This document shows positions 45,233-58,299 of a DNA stretch of 64,000 nt, one piece after another. The notes beneath the pieces are model-generated. The model saw only the letters and a list, made by a program, of their open reading frames with translations. It searched no databases and was not told the origin of the DNA. The position numbers and the translations under genes were made by a program. The stretch spans positions 1 through 64,000 of the forward strand of contig JABYQR010000015.1 of the NCBI GenBank assembly GCA_022592445.1, read 5' to 3'. The stretch's first letter is position 1; each line of letters begins with the position of its first letter. The DNA is from Cytidiella melzeri. Lineage: Eukaryota; Basidiomycota; Agaricomycetes; Polyporales; Irpicaceae.

Positions 45233-46447
45233 ATGAGTTGGTTCGACCGATCTTATGCCGTTGACTGGTGAGACTCTATTCCGACCAGCATAGTCTACGT
45301 GCATGGTTCGGAAAGCCAACGCTGACAAGGACGTTGCAGGGCTGTCGCGACGATGGCCTGGTTTGTAGCGCAATGGATCAAAGCTATAGCACCGTACGAA
45401 CGAGAATTTAGTGTTGATGATACTCTTATCAGCCACAAGCATAGACCGAACCAGTAAGACGAAATGACTTTCTGATATCCAACGGAGCCATCGTTGACGA
45501 CGAAGGTATTTGCAGGATCAGCGGTAACATGAACATCACTGTGGCTTTGGGCGTACCGCTTCTGGTCGTGGTAATCCTGGGTACCGTCATAAAATCTGCG
45601 ATACATATCCACCACGGCCTCTTGAGTCTCTATTCTGGCAGGTGAAAATGTTTTGCAGCTGTCTGTCCTACATGGATTCAACCAGTACTGAACGTCGTAA
45701 AAAATAGCGCGTTCACAGCTCTAATCACAGAGGCTTTGAAGAACAGAGTCGGTAGGTCCAAGTACGATGGCAGCGGCGTTTCATGACAGACTGAAGACTA
45801 GAGCAGGGAGGCTAAGACCTGACTTTCTCAGCCGCTGCAAATGGAAAGAAGCAATTGCTGCATGCTCCGGGTACGCCTTCGACGTGTCTAGTACACGGGA
45901 GGCACTGACGCTCAAGGGTTTTACAGAAAACTGGAAACGGTTCAGGATGGGAGGCGCTCCTTTCCATCGGGTCATTCGTCAGAAGCTTTCGCAGGGATGA
46001 CCTTTCTGTCTCTGTTCTTAGCTGGCATCACTGGGGCGTGGCTCTTCCAAGAAACTTTGCCGAGTCGCGCTTTGACGAGTAGCCGGCTGGCAAGATTGTT
46101 TTTGACCTTGTTCCCGATGGCTTTTGCGACATGGGTGGCAGTATCTCGCCTGGAGGACTATGTCAGTGCCCTCGTTGCCATCATCTGCACACTCACTCTG
46201 ATCGAGGACGTGAGGTCTTTAGAGGCACCACAAAGAAGATGTCATCGTTGGCAGCTTACTGGGCGCGTTCACTGCTGCCACATGTTATTTTATCTACTGG
46301 CCAAACCCCTTCGTGCCACAAGTCAATCCCGCGATCCGCCAGGTACTCAGACCAAGACAGGTGTATGGAGAAGTCAACACAAGAGCACTGACCGATGACT
46401 ATGGCTACGAATTAACGCGCGTAGAGCAGACAGATGCTCCAGTGTGA
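45233..46447 (+). CDS. PAP2-family lipid phosphatase (DPP1/LPP1-like)
   Basis: A membrane phosphatase that removes phosphate from diacylglycerol pyrophosphate, phosphatidate or similar lipids. Exons: MSWFDRSYAVDW, AVATMAWFVAQWIKAIAPYE, REFSVDDTLISHKHRPNQ, ITVALGVPLLVVVILGTVIK, then motif C1 KNRVGRLRPDFLSRCKW, LTLKDGRRSFPSGHSSEAFA (C2, PSGH), GMTFLSLFLAGITGAWLF, LTLFPMAFATWVAVSRLEDY joined to RHHKEDVIVGSLLGAFTAA (C3, SR-x5-H-x3-D), and FIYWPNPF. All catalytic residues are present. It has five to six hydrophobic segments and ends at TGA 46445. At least six introns of about 50-90 nt are seen. ATG 45233 was chosen because its exon splices in frame. It converges with the CID gene, 71 bp apart. Confidence 0.87.
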
Positions 46448-46518
46448 AGATGAAGAGAGAAACAGTCGCAGCTGCAAGAAAAAAATAACATTGTCCATGA
46501 TACGAAAAGCAGATCCTA

Positions 46519-49172
46519 CTATGCAACACCTGCTGCCTCCTTCCATACCCAGCCATCGCCTACTTTTTCCATGTGTCCTCCCGATTTTTCATCCGAGTCA
46601 AAAGTTGGGTCCTCGTATGCCTCAGGGTTATCATGAGAACCTTGCCCTTGAGGCTGATCGGAGATCGGGACAGTATATTGCGTCGAGTCGTCACCTCCCA
46701 CTAACGTCAAGGCGTCCGTGTCCTCTTCATACTGCCTTCCTCGCCCTCTAAACCCTCCCCGGCCGTTGCCGTAATCCTGTCCACGCGCAAACGAACCTCG
46801 ATACCCTCTAGATCTACCACCTCGCCGCGGTTCTCCTCGACCCCAATTGTCACCTTGCCACTGCCTTGCAGGTGCTTCCTCGTACTGACTGACGATCGGA
46901 AAAGTAGCGGCTGCGTTCATAGTCATAACATACTGCATCAGCTCCTCTTGCGAGGGCATGTACCCGTGCGTAACACTCCAGGCTTTTCCAAGACCTTCCC
47001 ACGACGTAGGCGCAGTAGGATCGAACTTTGTGAGGTCAAAAGATTCCAAACCCACTGCTGGCGTGGCAGACGACGTCGAGGAAGAAGAAGTTGACATTGC
47101 AGTGGGTGGAATCGTGTGCTGTGTCGTAGATGATGAGCCTGCATCATGCTGTCTCCTTTCCGGCAATGCAGAACCACGGTCTTCCGTAGGGATCGATGCT
47201 GAGCGCGAAGGCGATAAGTCGGGCGCACGGGAGGATGGCGCTGGAGAATGTTCGAGGGGAGAGCGAGGTCTTATATCTCGTCCAAACTCGTCCTTTTCGC
47301 CCGCAGGCCCGTTTGCTGGTGGTACATTACCCGGTGAGCTAGGGGCGGGCGGGTAGTGCGCTTGGTGATTCCTAGGCGGGCTGTACGGTCTGACGTTCCG
47401 CCCATTTCTACCGACAGGACTGCGAGAGCGACTTTGCATGTTTCTGCCAGGCGGAGGTGGTCTCCAGTCAGGCCCTCTGTTTCTATCATACTGCCGGTCG
47501 CGATCATCCCATCGACCGCGACCGCGCCCTCGTGGGGCGCCTCTGAACCCGCCCCTTTGTTCGCGGTTATCGTAGTAGGACTCTCTGCCGCGGGGCGGGC
47601 CATTGAACCTGTCATTCAACGGTTCTCTACGACCAAAGCCGTGACGGTCATCTGGGTAAGGGAAGTTTTGCGACGGTCCTCCAACAGAAGATGCTACTGG
47701 AACATTGGCAGGAGCGGACGGTGGCACTACAGACATCGATACTGGAACTCGCTGATTAGGCACAGCTGTCGGTGCATACCCTCCCGCTTTCGTTGCCTGT
47801 GCCAACTGCTGAAACAGCGCCAACTGCACCGGGTCCGTCTGCAGCGCTGACATTGAAGGTGTACTCGAAATATTTGTTGCTGATTGGCTGTGCGAAATAA
47901 TGCATGAGTACAAAGACACTATTACCACTGACGAGATGCATCAAACTCACGATGAGGCCGCAGCAGTGGCCGCCTGGCTGAGCAACGCCAGCAGCGTTGA
48001 CTGCAACGACTCTGCAGTTTGCTCAGGCGCCGCGGTGGGCGGGATGGCCTGCGGCGGGGTTGTCGTTGATGGGGCGGCCGCATGCGTTCGAGGATCTGCC
48101 GCAAGAGCAGTCGCTTTGTCGGGTTCTGACGCAGACAAGATTGCATTTCAGTTCAGATCTCACGTTCGGGTTTTCATCCGGAACAAAAGGTAGGATTTAC
48201 GTGAATAGAGGAGTACTTAGCGAACACAAATGAGACATGATAACCACCTTTTCCCTTGTCCGTTCCAGCCTCTTTCACCAGTTTGTGCAAACGGGTCAGA
48301 ACAGCCGAAGGGAACGTATTCGACTTGAGCCATATGTCCAATATCTTCTTTGTTTTCTCCTGCGGGTAATAAAAAGGGAAGAAAAAAATAGTTGCGTGAG
48401 CACCCTGTTCGCAGTGCAGGTCATAGATGCCAATCATGTGACAGTAACGCGCCACGCAAAAAATCGTCGCGTCGCGTCGCGTCGACGGGCACCACCCAGG
48501 TTAGTATCGTGCGCTTTGTGTACCCAGTTTTGTACCGATGTTTCGGCGATATGGACATTTCGCGAGCAACGTTCCCCGACGCGACGAGATATGAACTACG
48601 CAGTACAACATACAACATCTTTGTGTGCCGTGGCAGGGGGTATTCATCAGTAAACCAGGGTAGGCGCAAGAGTACTAACCTTTGCCTCTCGGGGCCCAGA
48701 AGACAACACGTCTTGAAAGAGGCCTTCCAGAACGCCTTCAACCTTGATCAGAAAGGTGGCGCAGTTGCCTACTATCGCGTGCACGTCTACGTTCTGCTTC
48801 GCCACTTGATTTCTTGCGGCTCGTGCCAGTGCATCAAAAGCATAAAGACTGTTGATCTTCGACGCCGCCGAAGACGATTTGTGTGTCCGGTAGAGGATGG
48901 ACACGAGCTGCGTGTCGTGCTGCACACACACACAGAGAGGGAGAAAGCGTTATGTTAGTTAGAACGTGTGCGAAAGTTCAGATTTCACGCACCTCCATGA
49001 GTTTTAAAGCCAGCTCTGTGAGCTTCTCAATCTTTGAAGCAGAGAGTCGTTTCGCATGGACGACCTCTTTCAAAGTCGTCTCAAACCCCTTGCCCGCGCA
49101 CAATTGAAATGAGCCCTCTCTTTTCCACCAACCCAAAAATAAAAACCCGCGACTCACCTCGAGCGACGCCAT
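46519..49172 (-). CDS. CID-domain RNA-processing protein (Seb1/Nrd1/SCAF-like)
   Basis: An RNA polymerase II CTD-interaction domain protein, probably nuclear and acting in transcript 3'-end processing or termination. ATG 49172 gives MASLE, then exons with GFETTLKEVVHAKRLSASKI, EKLTELALKLME, HDTQLVSILYRTHKSSSAAS, KINSLYAFDALARAARNQVA, FLIKVEGVLEGLFQDVL and KTKKILDIWLKSNTFPSAVL, the typical eight-helix CID. An Ala/Pro/Gln linker and a long final exon (47930-46519) follow, with RGG/RGRGR and RS/SP-rich segments (GGFRGAPRGRGRGRWDDRD, RSRSPVGRNGR, GGFRGRGRQY) that may bind RNA. No RRM was seen, which separates it from canonical Seb1/Nrd1 unless an exon was missed. The antisense frames in this GC-rich exon are not genes. 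Confidence 0.8.
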
Positions 49173-49959
49173 ATTCGTACGATTTCCCCTCCTTGGGATC
49201 CTGTAAGATACAAAATCAGTTTCGGACAAGCGGCAGATGTCAGCGTGGTGGTTGGTGCGAGAGGCAAGAGAGTAAGTATTCGAAAGGTCGGATGAGCGTG
49301 GCGCTAAACACCGGCTTTCTGAGTTTCAACTTTTAGCGCTCATGATGCCGAGACAAGACGGTCCACATTAGGGAACTCCTGTCGTTGCATCTCAGTCTCC
49401 AGCCGTTCATGTTCCTTGTCAAAAGAGCAACCAATACGTACGATGTACATCAAACATATTCCTTACACTCACAATGCCACATATCAAAGCAACGTTACAT
49501 TTAAGCGCAAACGTACTAATAAATCACGATAGTAATACTCAAGAAAAATGGGGCTTTTCGTGAGCTACCTAGCAAAGACTAACACAAAAAAAAAGAGCAC
49601 AAACATGTCAAGAATCGACTTTTACTTCCAAGGAGGGAGGATGAGGAATGAATGAGATGGGTATGCGAGAGGTAGAAGTGTCCAGAGAACGCGGTTCTGC
49701 TTCCACCCGGTCACATAGCAGGGAAAACGCCACGACGAACGAACACCCAGGTTGGTTCACGCCAACAACCAAAAGGGGTATAAAAACAGAGACAGGCCCG
49801 CCCGATGCCAAAGAAGCAACACAGTCCAAAAACCGAAAAACGGATTGATACAAAAGGTATACGCAAAATACGCGGGTTTTATATGCTTGTAGTAACGGGT
49901 ACGGATTATTGGCAAGAGAAAAACACACATCGGTATCATCCCAACGTATGTCACACGCT
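49173..49959. other. intergenic region, no gene recognised
   Basis: Probably the 5' region of the CID gene and the long 3' untranslated region of the membrane-protein gene. The long minus-strand frame at 49608-50327 overlaps that gene's last exon in another frame and is not supported. Confidence 0.45.
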
Positions 49960-52058
49960 TTAGATGCCAGCGTAAGCATCGTCATCGTCGTACAGGGTGT
50001 ACACTGTATCAGGTCGCTTGGCAGGAGTCTCTTGCCTGGCGGGACGCATGCCTGGAACTGTCGGGGTATCCGGGTTGGCAGGCTTGAAGTGTGCGCCATC
50101 GGAAGGAGAGGGCACGGTGAAGGATGTAGAGAGCGGGGATGGCTGGACAGAAGTAGGCGCAACAGGGAATTCCATGGTGACAGGGGAGAACGGCCTGCCA
50201 ATCTCTGGCAAGGTAGGCGGAATGGAGTTAATCCGGGCTTTGCCAGAGAACGCGGGAGATGGAAGAGATAACGAGTCATCCTCGTCCTGCGCAGAACCCT
50301 GGGCGGATGCCCTGCTTGAAGCAACATTCAACGGGCGTGGCTCGGAGACGTTAGTCACAACAGGAGCATCATTGGCCAGAGCTTCCTCTGCGTAGGCAGC
50401 GACCTGCGGAGTAGGCAGAGGCCGAGGAGGAGACGTCTTCAGCCTGCTCGAGATTTCTTCATACTGAGCTGCTTGGAACGGAGAAACACTGGACCGGTTG
50501 AGGTCAACGTAGTGAGCATCGTTGTTGTTACCGAACGGGTTCTCGACTGGAGCTTGACGAGTGACATATGCAGCCGGTGGGGGAGTAATCGGCGAGTAGG
50601 GGTCATCAACAACGGCATCAGCGCCGAATGGAGACTGGTTCATCGCGTTGTTGGCACCGACGCTGGGCTGGCGGTTCAGCATAACAGCTGGTCCGGGGGA
50701 TGGCTGGCGTGTCATCGTAGCAGCAGGACCTGAAGACGGTTGACGGTTCAAAGCAACAGCTGGTCCAGGAGAAGGCGTGCGGCTGTATGCTGCCATTGGC
50801 CCCGCAGAGGGTTGACGGCTGAGCATTGGACCAGTCCCGTTACCCGCTTGAGTGTCGTGAACAGCAGGCGCTGCAGCAGACAGGTGATTCAGCACCGCAC
50901 CGGATCCGTTAGAAGGCTGGCGAACGAGCTGGCCTTGTGCGTTGAAGAAGGAATCATACGGGGAAGGTGTGATCGGAGAGCCAGCTGGAGTTTCACCCAT
51001 CGGATTGTAAAATGGATGAGCTGAGTTCGGAGTCTCGGCGCCAGGCGTCCAAGCCTGTGGGGGCATAGTGACGATCTGGCCAGGACCAAAGGAGGACTGG
51101 CCGCCATAGAAAGAACGATCGCTGTATATGGCAACGCCTCCGTAGCTAACTGGGTCTTGATCCATGCGCTGCTCAACCATGGTCGGAGCACCAGCGCCCT
51201 TCCGGTCAGAGTGCAAGAATGTCTCATCGGGCAGCACCATGGATTGGCGCTTGAATACCTCGGCGCTGAATTCATCTTCAGAGTTGCGACGGGCACGTCG
51301 TCGCTTGAAACACGTTGCAAAGATCAGTGGCAGTTTGTACGCCCCGAGAACGCGAACATACCAAAAAGTAAGTACTCAAGAAGATCACCGCGATGATACC
51401 GACAATAACCCCAGCGGCAATTCCAACGATGGTTCCGGTATGACTGGTGCTGGCCCCATTCGTCGCCGCATCGGAGATGGCACTGGAGGATGCACTGGAA
51501 GAGGGCGAATGGAAGGTGGAAGTATGCGTGGTACTGGCGACGCTCGGAGCCACTGGACCCAGCTGAGCTGGCACCGTCGACTTGGTAGCCTGAGTTGAGG
51601 TCTGATCGGGTTGCTGTCAGTAACAGCCACAGAACATCTGAAACAAACTACGCAGGCTTGAACTTACCGCTACTTGCGTCGATGAGGTTGTCGTAGTAGA
51701 GCTCGAGGTTGGGGCAGCTGAGCTTGTAGGGGTCTGCGACGAGGCAGTCGACGAAGACGCAGCGGGGGACAAAGAGGCAGGCGTCAGCTGTGCGGCGGGA
51801 GATGAAGAGATTTGAGGCTGCTGTGAGGTCGTCGGCTGTACGACCGGCTCGGGTGTGGAAGCTGGTAGTATGGTCAATGGACGCGATATGTCGCGATGGA
51901 TAACAGTGCTCACTAGTTGTGACAGGATCAGCAAGAATACTCGTAAGACCTAAGGGACCGAGAGGGATGTCTGTCGGTATGGGGAAGGGGATGTCGAGGG
52001 ACGTCGGGCTCCTCTTCTTCAACCGATGGACGCGTCTTGCGTGGTTACTTTTGGACAT
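49960..52058 (-). CDS. Ser/Thr-rich single-pass membrane protein
   Basis: ATG 52058 starts MSKSNHARRVHRLKKRSPTS, followed by a Thr/Ser/Pro-rich region likely to be O-glycosylated (QPQISSSPAAQLTPASLS, TSSSTTTTSSTQVA, STTHTSTFHSPSSSASSS). One transmembrane helix follows (TGTIVGIAAGVIVGIIAVIF), then RRRARRNSEDEF and a cytosolic tail of about 440 residues. The tail carries six degenerate repeats of the type S-x-GP-x5-RQPS (MLSRQPSAGP, ALNRQPSSGP, TMTRQPSPGP, MLNRQPSVGA) and ends YTLYDDDDAYAGI. The layout resembles fungal Mid2/Wsc-type surface sensors or mucins, but no WSC Cys domain is visible. A signal peptide is not obvious, so an alternative 5' exon is possible. Role unknown. Confidence 0.75.
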
Positions 52059-52399
52059 TGTGTGCGTAGACTGGGCTGTAAAGAGCGACAATAGTAAAAG
52101 AAAGTGGGAGTCCCGAAGGAGATAGCACACAGACACTCGTCTAGGACAAGCGGGGACTGAGACGGAGACGGAAGTTCGAGCGTAAGGATCGTTCAACAAT
52201 TTTTCCTCGCATTTCGTCTTCGATAAGGGGGTTGTTGTTTCACAATAAAATAAAAATGGTTGTCATGCTGCAGACACATCACATCACACCACATGCCCAA
52301 GGCACCATTCATTCATGAATCACTGCGGGATGTTGATAAATGCTTATTGTGGCAGTGGCCACAGCTTGGAGAGCACCGCAGAATAGGATTGTTCGTGTT
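52059..52399. other. intergenic, no gene recognised
   Basis: 5' flank of the membrane-protein gene and 3' end of the pyridoxal kinase gene. AATAAAATAAAA at about 52244. Confidence 0.4.
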
Positions 52400-53743
52400 T
52401 TACTCAGCCCAAAACGTTCTCCATAAACCCATCTCCTCTACCGGCTCAACACTCCTAATAACATCCTGACCCTGTATGAGCTTCAATTCGCGACCTCTCA
52501 TCCGTCGTACCACTCTATCCGGCTCCTTCTTGTCCAACTCTTCATCCGACGGCAGTCGCTCTGCTTCAGGGAGCCTCGCAGCGAATTCGTGCGTCATCTT
52601 GAGAATCGCATGAGTCTTTGACAACGCTTGTGAAACAGCATAAGCAATGACAGTCGTAGATCCGTCCCATGGAGACAACGGAGCGATTTTTGGTGGCTCG
52701 TAGTGCGCCAGGACGAGCGCCGAGAACAGATCTCCCACACCAGAGAAGTACCCGGATAGACATGGAATATACCGCGCGTGGACTGTAGATAGAGCGTTGC
52801 CAGCGGTCCTGCCTTCTGTACTTGACACTATCGACAGCAAAAAGTCGGTATCGGCTATTTCATCACAGGTCGGAGGTTGGAGATTCTGTGGGAGGGCATC
52901 CCTCAGCCATCGGCGCAGCGGTATAGAGCTGATTACAACGTTGGGTACGTGATGTTCCATGTGTAGAATGGTCAGAGCCCGTTGCAATGACGAAAGGTCT
53001 GTCAGTCGCACTTCCGTGAGGACTCTGCCATGACAATCAGCATACTAGTCTAGGACAAGCCGAGAAGCTAGAGTACTTACTCGACTTCGAACCAGTTTGG
53101 CGTGATAATAGTTGAGAGTGGTAGCATTGATCTGTATATCGGTATGACATCGGGTGATACGTAGAGCTTGCCCGAGTCCCCAAGCACCGCTGACAAAACG
53201 CGTCAAGGACGGCCTGAGTGCCATGCGACAGATTGTTCTTACGATCGAGCAGGTATGTCAATCCTGGACTCCTCTGCCGCAGTTTGCGAGCTAGGTCGAG
53301 CACAGCAGACAGACCCTCTCCGCCTGGTATGTAGCCTAAGGACTGCGGATCAGTTCGTGTTCCTCGTTGATTACAACACACCAGTACCTGTCAGTAGTCT
53401 TTCAGGACAAAGCAACCCGTTTCCTTCCATGTACTGGAAGATGCCCGACAGCTCAGCAGCATTTGCGCGCGAGCCACCAAATCGGCCGTATCCTGTTGGC
53501 GCAGCAGTATTGGTCTAAAGCTCAGGACTAGATAAACTCCTTCATTACCAGAATGATTAGAAAAGTTGACCGTGTTCACCACCTGCGAAAGTCACTGATG
53601 AGACTAAGAAAGTTCGACTGCCATATGAAGACACTCACATCAACGTCATAGCCAAGACACTGTAGGGGAAATACAGCAGCCTTTCCTCCTACATACCCGT
53701 ATGCGACATGGGACTGGATGCTGAGGATACGCCCTCTAGACAT
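52400..53743 (-). CDS. BUD16: pyridoxal kinase
   Basis: It phosphorylates pyridoxal, pyridoxine and pyridoxamine with ATP in the vitamin B6 salvage pathway, in the cytosol. ATG 53743 gives [20 protein letters not shown] and [14 protein letters not shown], then [53 protein letters not shown], a [10 protein letters not shown] segment and [10 protein letters not shown], then [17 protein letters not shown] and the ATP/catalytic loop [17 protein letters not shown], whose Asp is the expected base. Ribokinase-fold length (about 360 residues) is normal. Five short introns are present. The end, GLWRTFWAE, matches an intact C-terminus. Confidence 0.92.
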
Positions 53744-54434
53744 AGCTCGCAACGATTGCAAAGATTGCGAGCTCACAGCGATGATCTGAGAGCCTGACTG
53801 CAACTTTCGGCGGTCACGGCAGTGATCAGGTTTTTCAGGGCTGAAATTGAAGATCAAAAACAATCAGTCAAATTGGCAGACAACGACAACTCTAAATAAT
53901 CCAGGTTGCATGCACAGGAACGTCGTCTTTGTGTAGTCTTTTTATAGCTCACAAATCACTGTTACCACCTGCATGCGACAGGATTTACGACGCCCCTGAC
54001 AGGCGCAGGGCAAAGTCGCAGAGCGACGCGCTCTGTCATAGCCTAGCACAAGTGGGAACGGCCTGTACGTATAAGATGACACCCTTGACGGTTTCACACT
54101 GGATTACACAGTCCTTCAGTGCTCACCGCGAGTTAGGTTGTGTTCGCGACCATCGTGCGAAGTCCGAGTCTTTGTATGTCCTATGTGCATGTTGACAACT
54201 GATGCCGGGGCCGAAGCGCAGAGCTTGAAGCTTGAACAGGCGCGGCCACGGCGACTTGTGCACTAGTTTCGTGAGTCGCCTGTGCCACCTTTGCTCCGTC
54301 TGCCAGCCATGCGCCCATGTGATCTCTGCTCACCTTCCTCTTTTGTAGCTCTGCCATCCATCTAAACACCCCCCTCACCATTCCTATTACGCCTATCAAT
54401 CCGTGTGTACAGCCGGCCTTCATTTAGAGTCTCG
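53744..54434. other. divergent intergenic region
   Basis: Separates the pyridoxal kinase and monooxygenase starts. A minus-strand frame (54181-54423, VFRWMAELQKRKVSRDHMGA) has protein-like composition but no recognised family and no exon support. Confidence 0.4.
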
Positions 54435-54442
54435 TATAAATA
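54435..54442 (+). promoter_or_regulatory. TATA box of the monooxygenase gene
   Basis: TATAAATA, 49 bp upstream of ATG 54491. The short distance implies a brief 5' leader. Confidence 0.55.
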
Positions 54443-54490
54443 GCAGCAGCACTGCTAGTAGGAGCACATCCAAACCCTCCATCCCCAGCC

Positions 54491-57032
<2,542 letters not shown>

Positions 57033-57151
57033 AAATTCGCTACTTACAATTCTCCGCTATGAAATACAAAGATTTGTGACTATTAGTGTAACATATATCA
57101 TACTCTATAAATCCACTGGTTAGATATGTACCGAGTATTAAAAGGATCATA
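57033..57151. other. convergent intergenic spacer
   Basis: 119 bp, AT-rich, between two convergent genes; presumably holds both poly(A) signals. Confidence 0.4.
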
Positions 57152-57518
57152 TCAATGTTTGTCATGAGTCGCGGATGGACCTGACGTTCCGCAACTACTC
57201 TCCAACTCTTCCTCTTCTCTTTTCAGCCTACTCGTCGTCGCTTCCAAGATCCTGCGCCGTCGCTCTTCGGGTGATGAGTCCATAGAAGAAGTACTCGAGA
57301 CACCGCCGAGTACGTGCATATGCGCTTCCGCCTCTTGTTCAGAGGATGGCTGGTAAGCGTGACGAACAAAGTCAGACAGATGACGAGTCCCATCCGCTGC
57401 GGCTCGTTCGAATTCCGCAACTTCGCGGTTGAGCTGCGAGTTCAACTCCTTGAACTGACCGAAAAACGCCAATCAGCGCTGAACTATCCCTGAAGAGGGA
57501 GGAGGGGGTGGGGCAAGC

Positions 57519-57552
<34 letters not shown>

Positions 57553-58299
57553 GTTATTGTCATGACCTGTCCATACGTTGTGCGCCAGCTCATGGCACAG
57601 CACTCTCCGAATGTCTCTGTACGGCCGAAACCCGTCGTAGAGATTTGTCCTCAGCCGAAGCTTGATAGCCTGGCCTGCGCCGACGTTCAAGCCCAGCAGC
57701 TCAGGATGCTCGTGTGGAGCCAATTCTGTCAGGAGACCAACAGAATATTGATGTTCGTGCATGATATGCTTTACAGCAGGATCGTTCGCGAGCTTTTCTA
57801 GTACGGCGCGAGCACCGGATGGGTTTGGGAGGTGCGGAAGTGGCTCGGTCCTGTGGAACCGGAATTGTAGCGATGAAGTGGTCCCTGAGCCAGTCGACCG
57901 TAGCTGAGGAATTTGATTGAGTAACTTCAAAGAGAAAGATATGAAACTGTACGATCGAGGTCCTTTGGCACTCACTTTTGGTTGTGGCTTCGACGCCCTC
58001 TCGCGCAGTACCCGCTCCCGCCGCTGTAACTCGCTTTCTACCTGCCGCAACTCGCCCAGTTCCTGTGCAGTAGACCCCAGCAGTTGGACTTTCAGTCCAG
58101 ATTTGAGGCCTGCATGGGAGATTGTGTCCTCGCCGTTCACTACTGCCTTCTTCCCCTTGTACAATAGCTTTTGGTTTGACGGTGGAACTGACGTAAGCTC
58201 TTCGAGTTTCGCTTGCAGCAAGTCAAAGGTGGTATCGGGGAGTAGAGAGATGGGGTAGCTGTGTCCTTTGTGGGATACTGTGAAATCTAGGGTGGCCAT
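57152..58299 (-). CDS. UBL-WLM domain metalloprotease (Wss1-related)
   Basis: ATG 58299 starts a ubiquitin-like domain (MATLDFTVSHKGHSYPISLL, DTTFDLLQAKLEELTSVPPS, QKLLYKGKKAVVNGEDTISH). A charged coiled segment follows (LGELRQVESELQRRERVLRE), then the WLM zinc protease domain with LEKLANDPAVKHIMHEHQYS, VGLLTELAPHEH and the metal site RRVLCHELAHNVWTGHD (HExxH-x5-H). After a GA-rich intron the last exon reads FKELNSQLNREVAEFERAAA and a Glu/Arg-rich tail to a stop at 57152. Wss1/SPRTN-type proteases act on DNA-protein crosslinks and SUMO/ubiquitin conjugates; that role is inferred from the family. The zinc-site residues are all present. Confidence 0.85.
57519..57545 (+). repeat. GA microsatellite in WLM gene intron
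   Basis: Thirteen and a half GA units just inside the intron that follows GHDNN. On the coding strand this is a CT run next to the donor side (GTATGTACTCTC), which keeps a false Ser-Leu frame open. Confidence 0.9.

Noticed and set aside
46855..48233. Several long frames antisense to the CID-domain gene
   Set aside because: They mirror GC-rich Arg/Gly/Ser/Pro codons of the real minus-strand exon and match no family.
49608..50327. 239-codon minus-strand frame
   Set aside because: Overlaps the last exon of the membrane-protein gene in another frame and has no splice context or recognisable domain.
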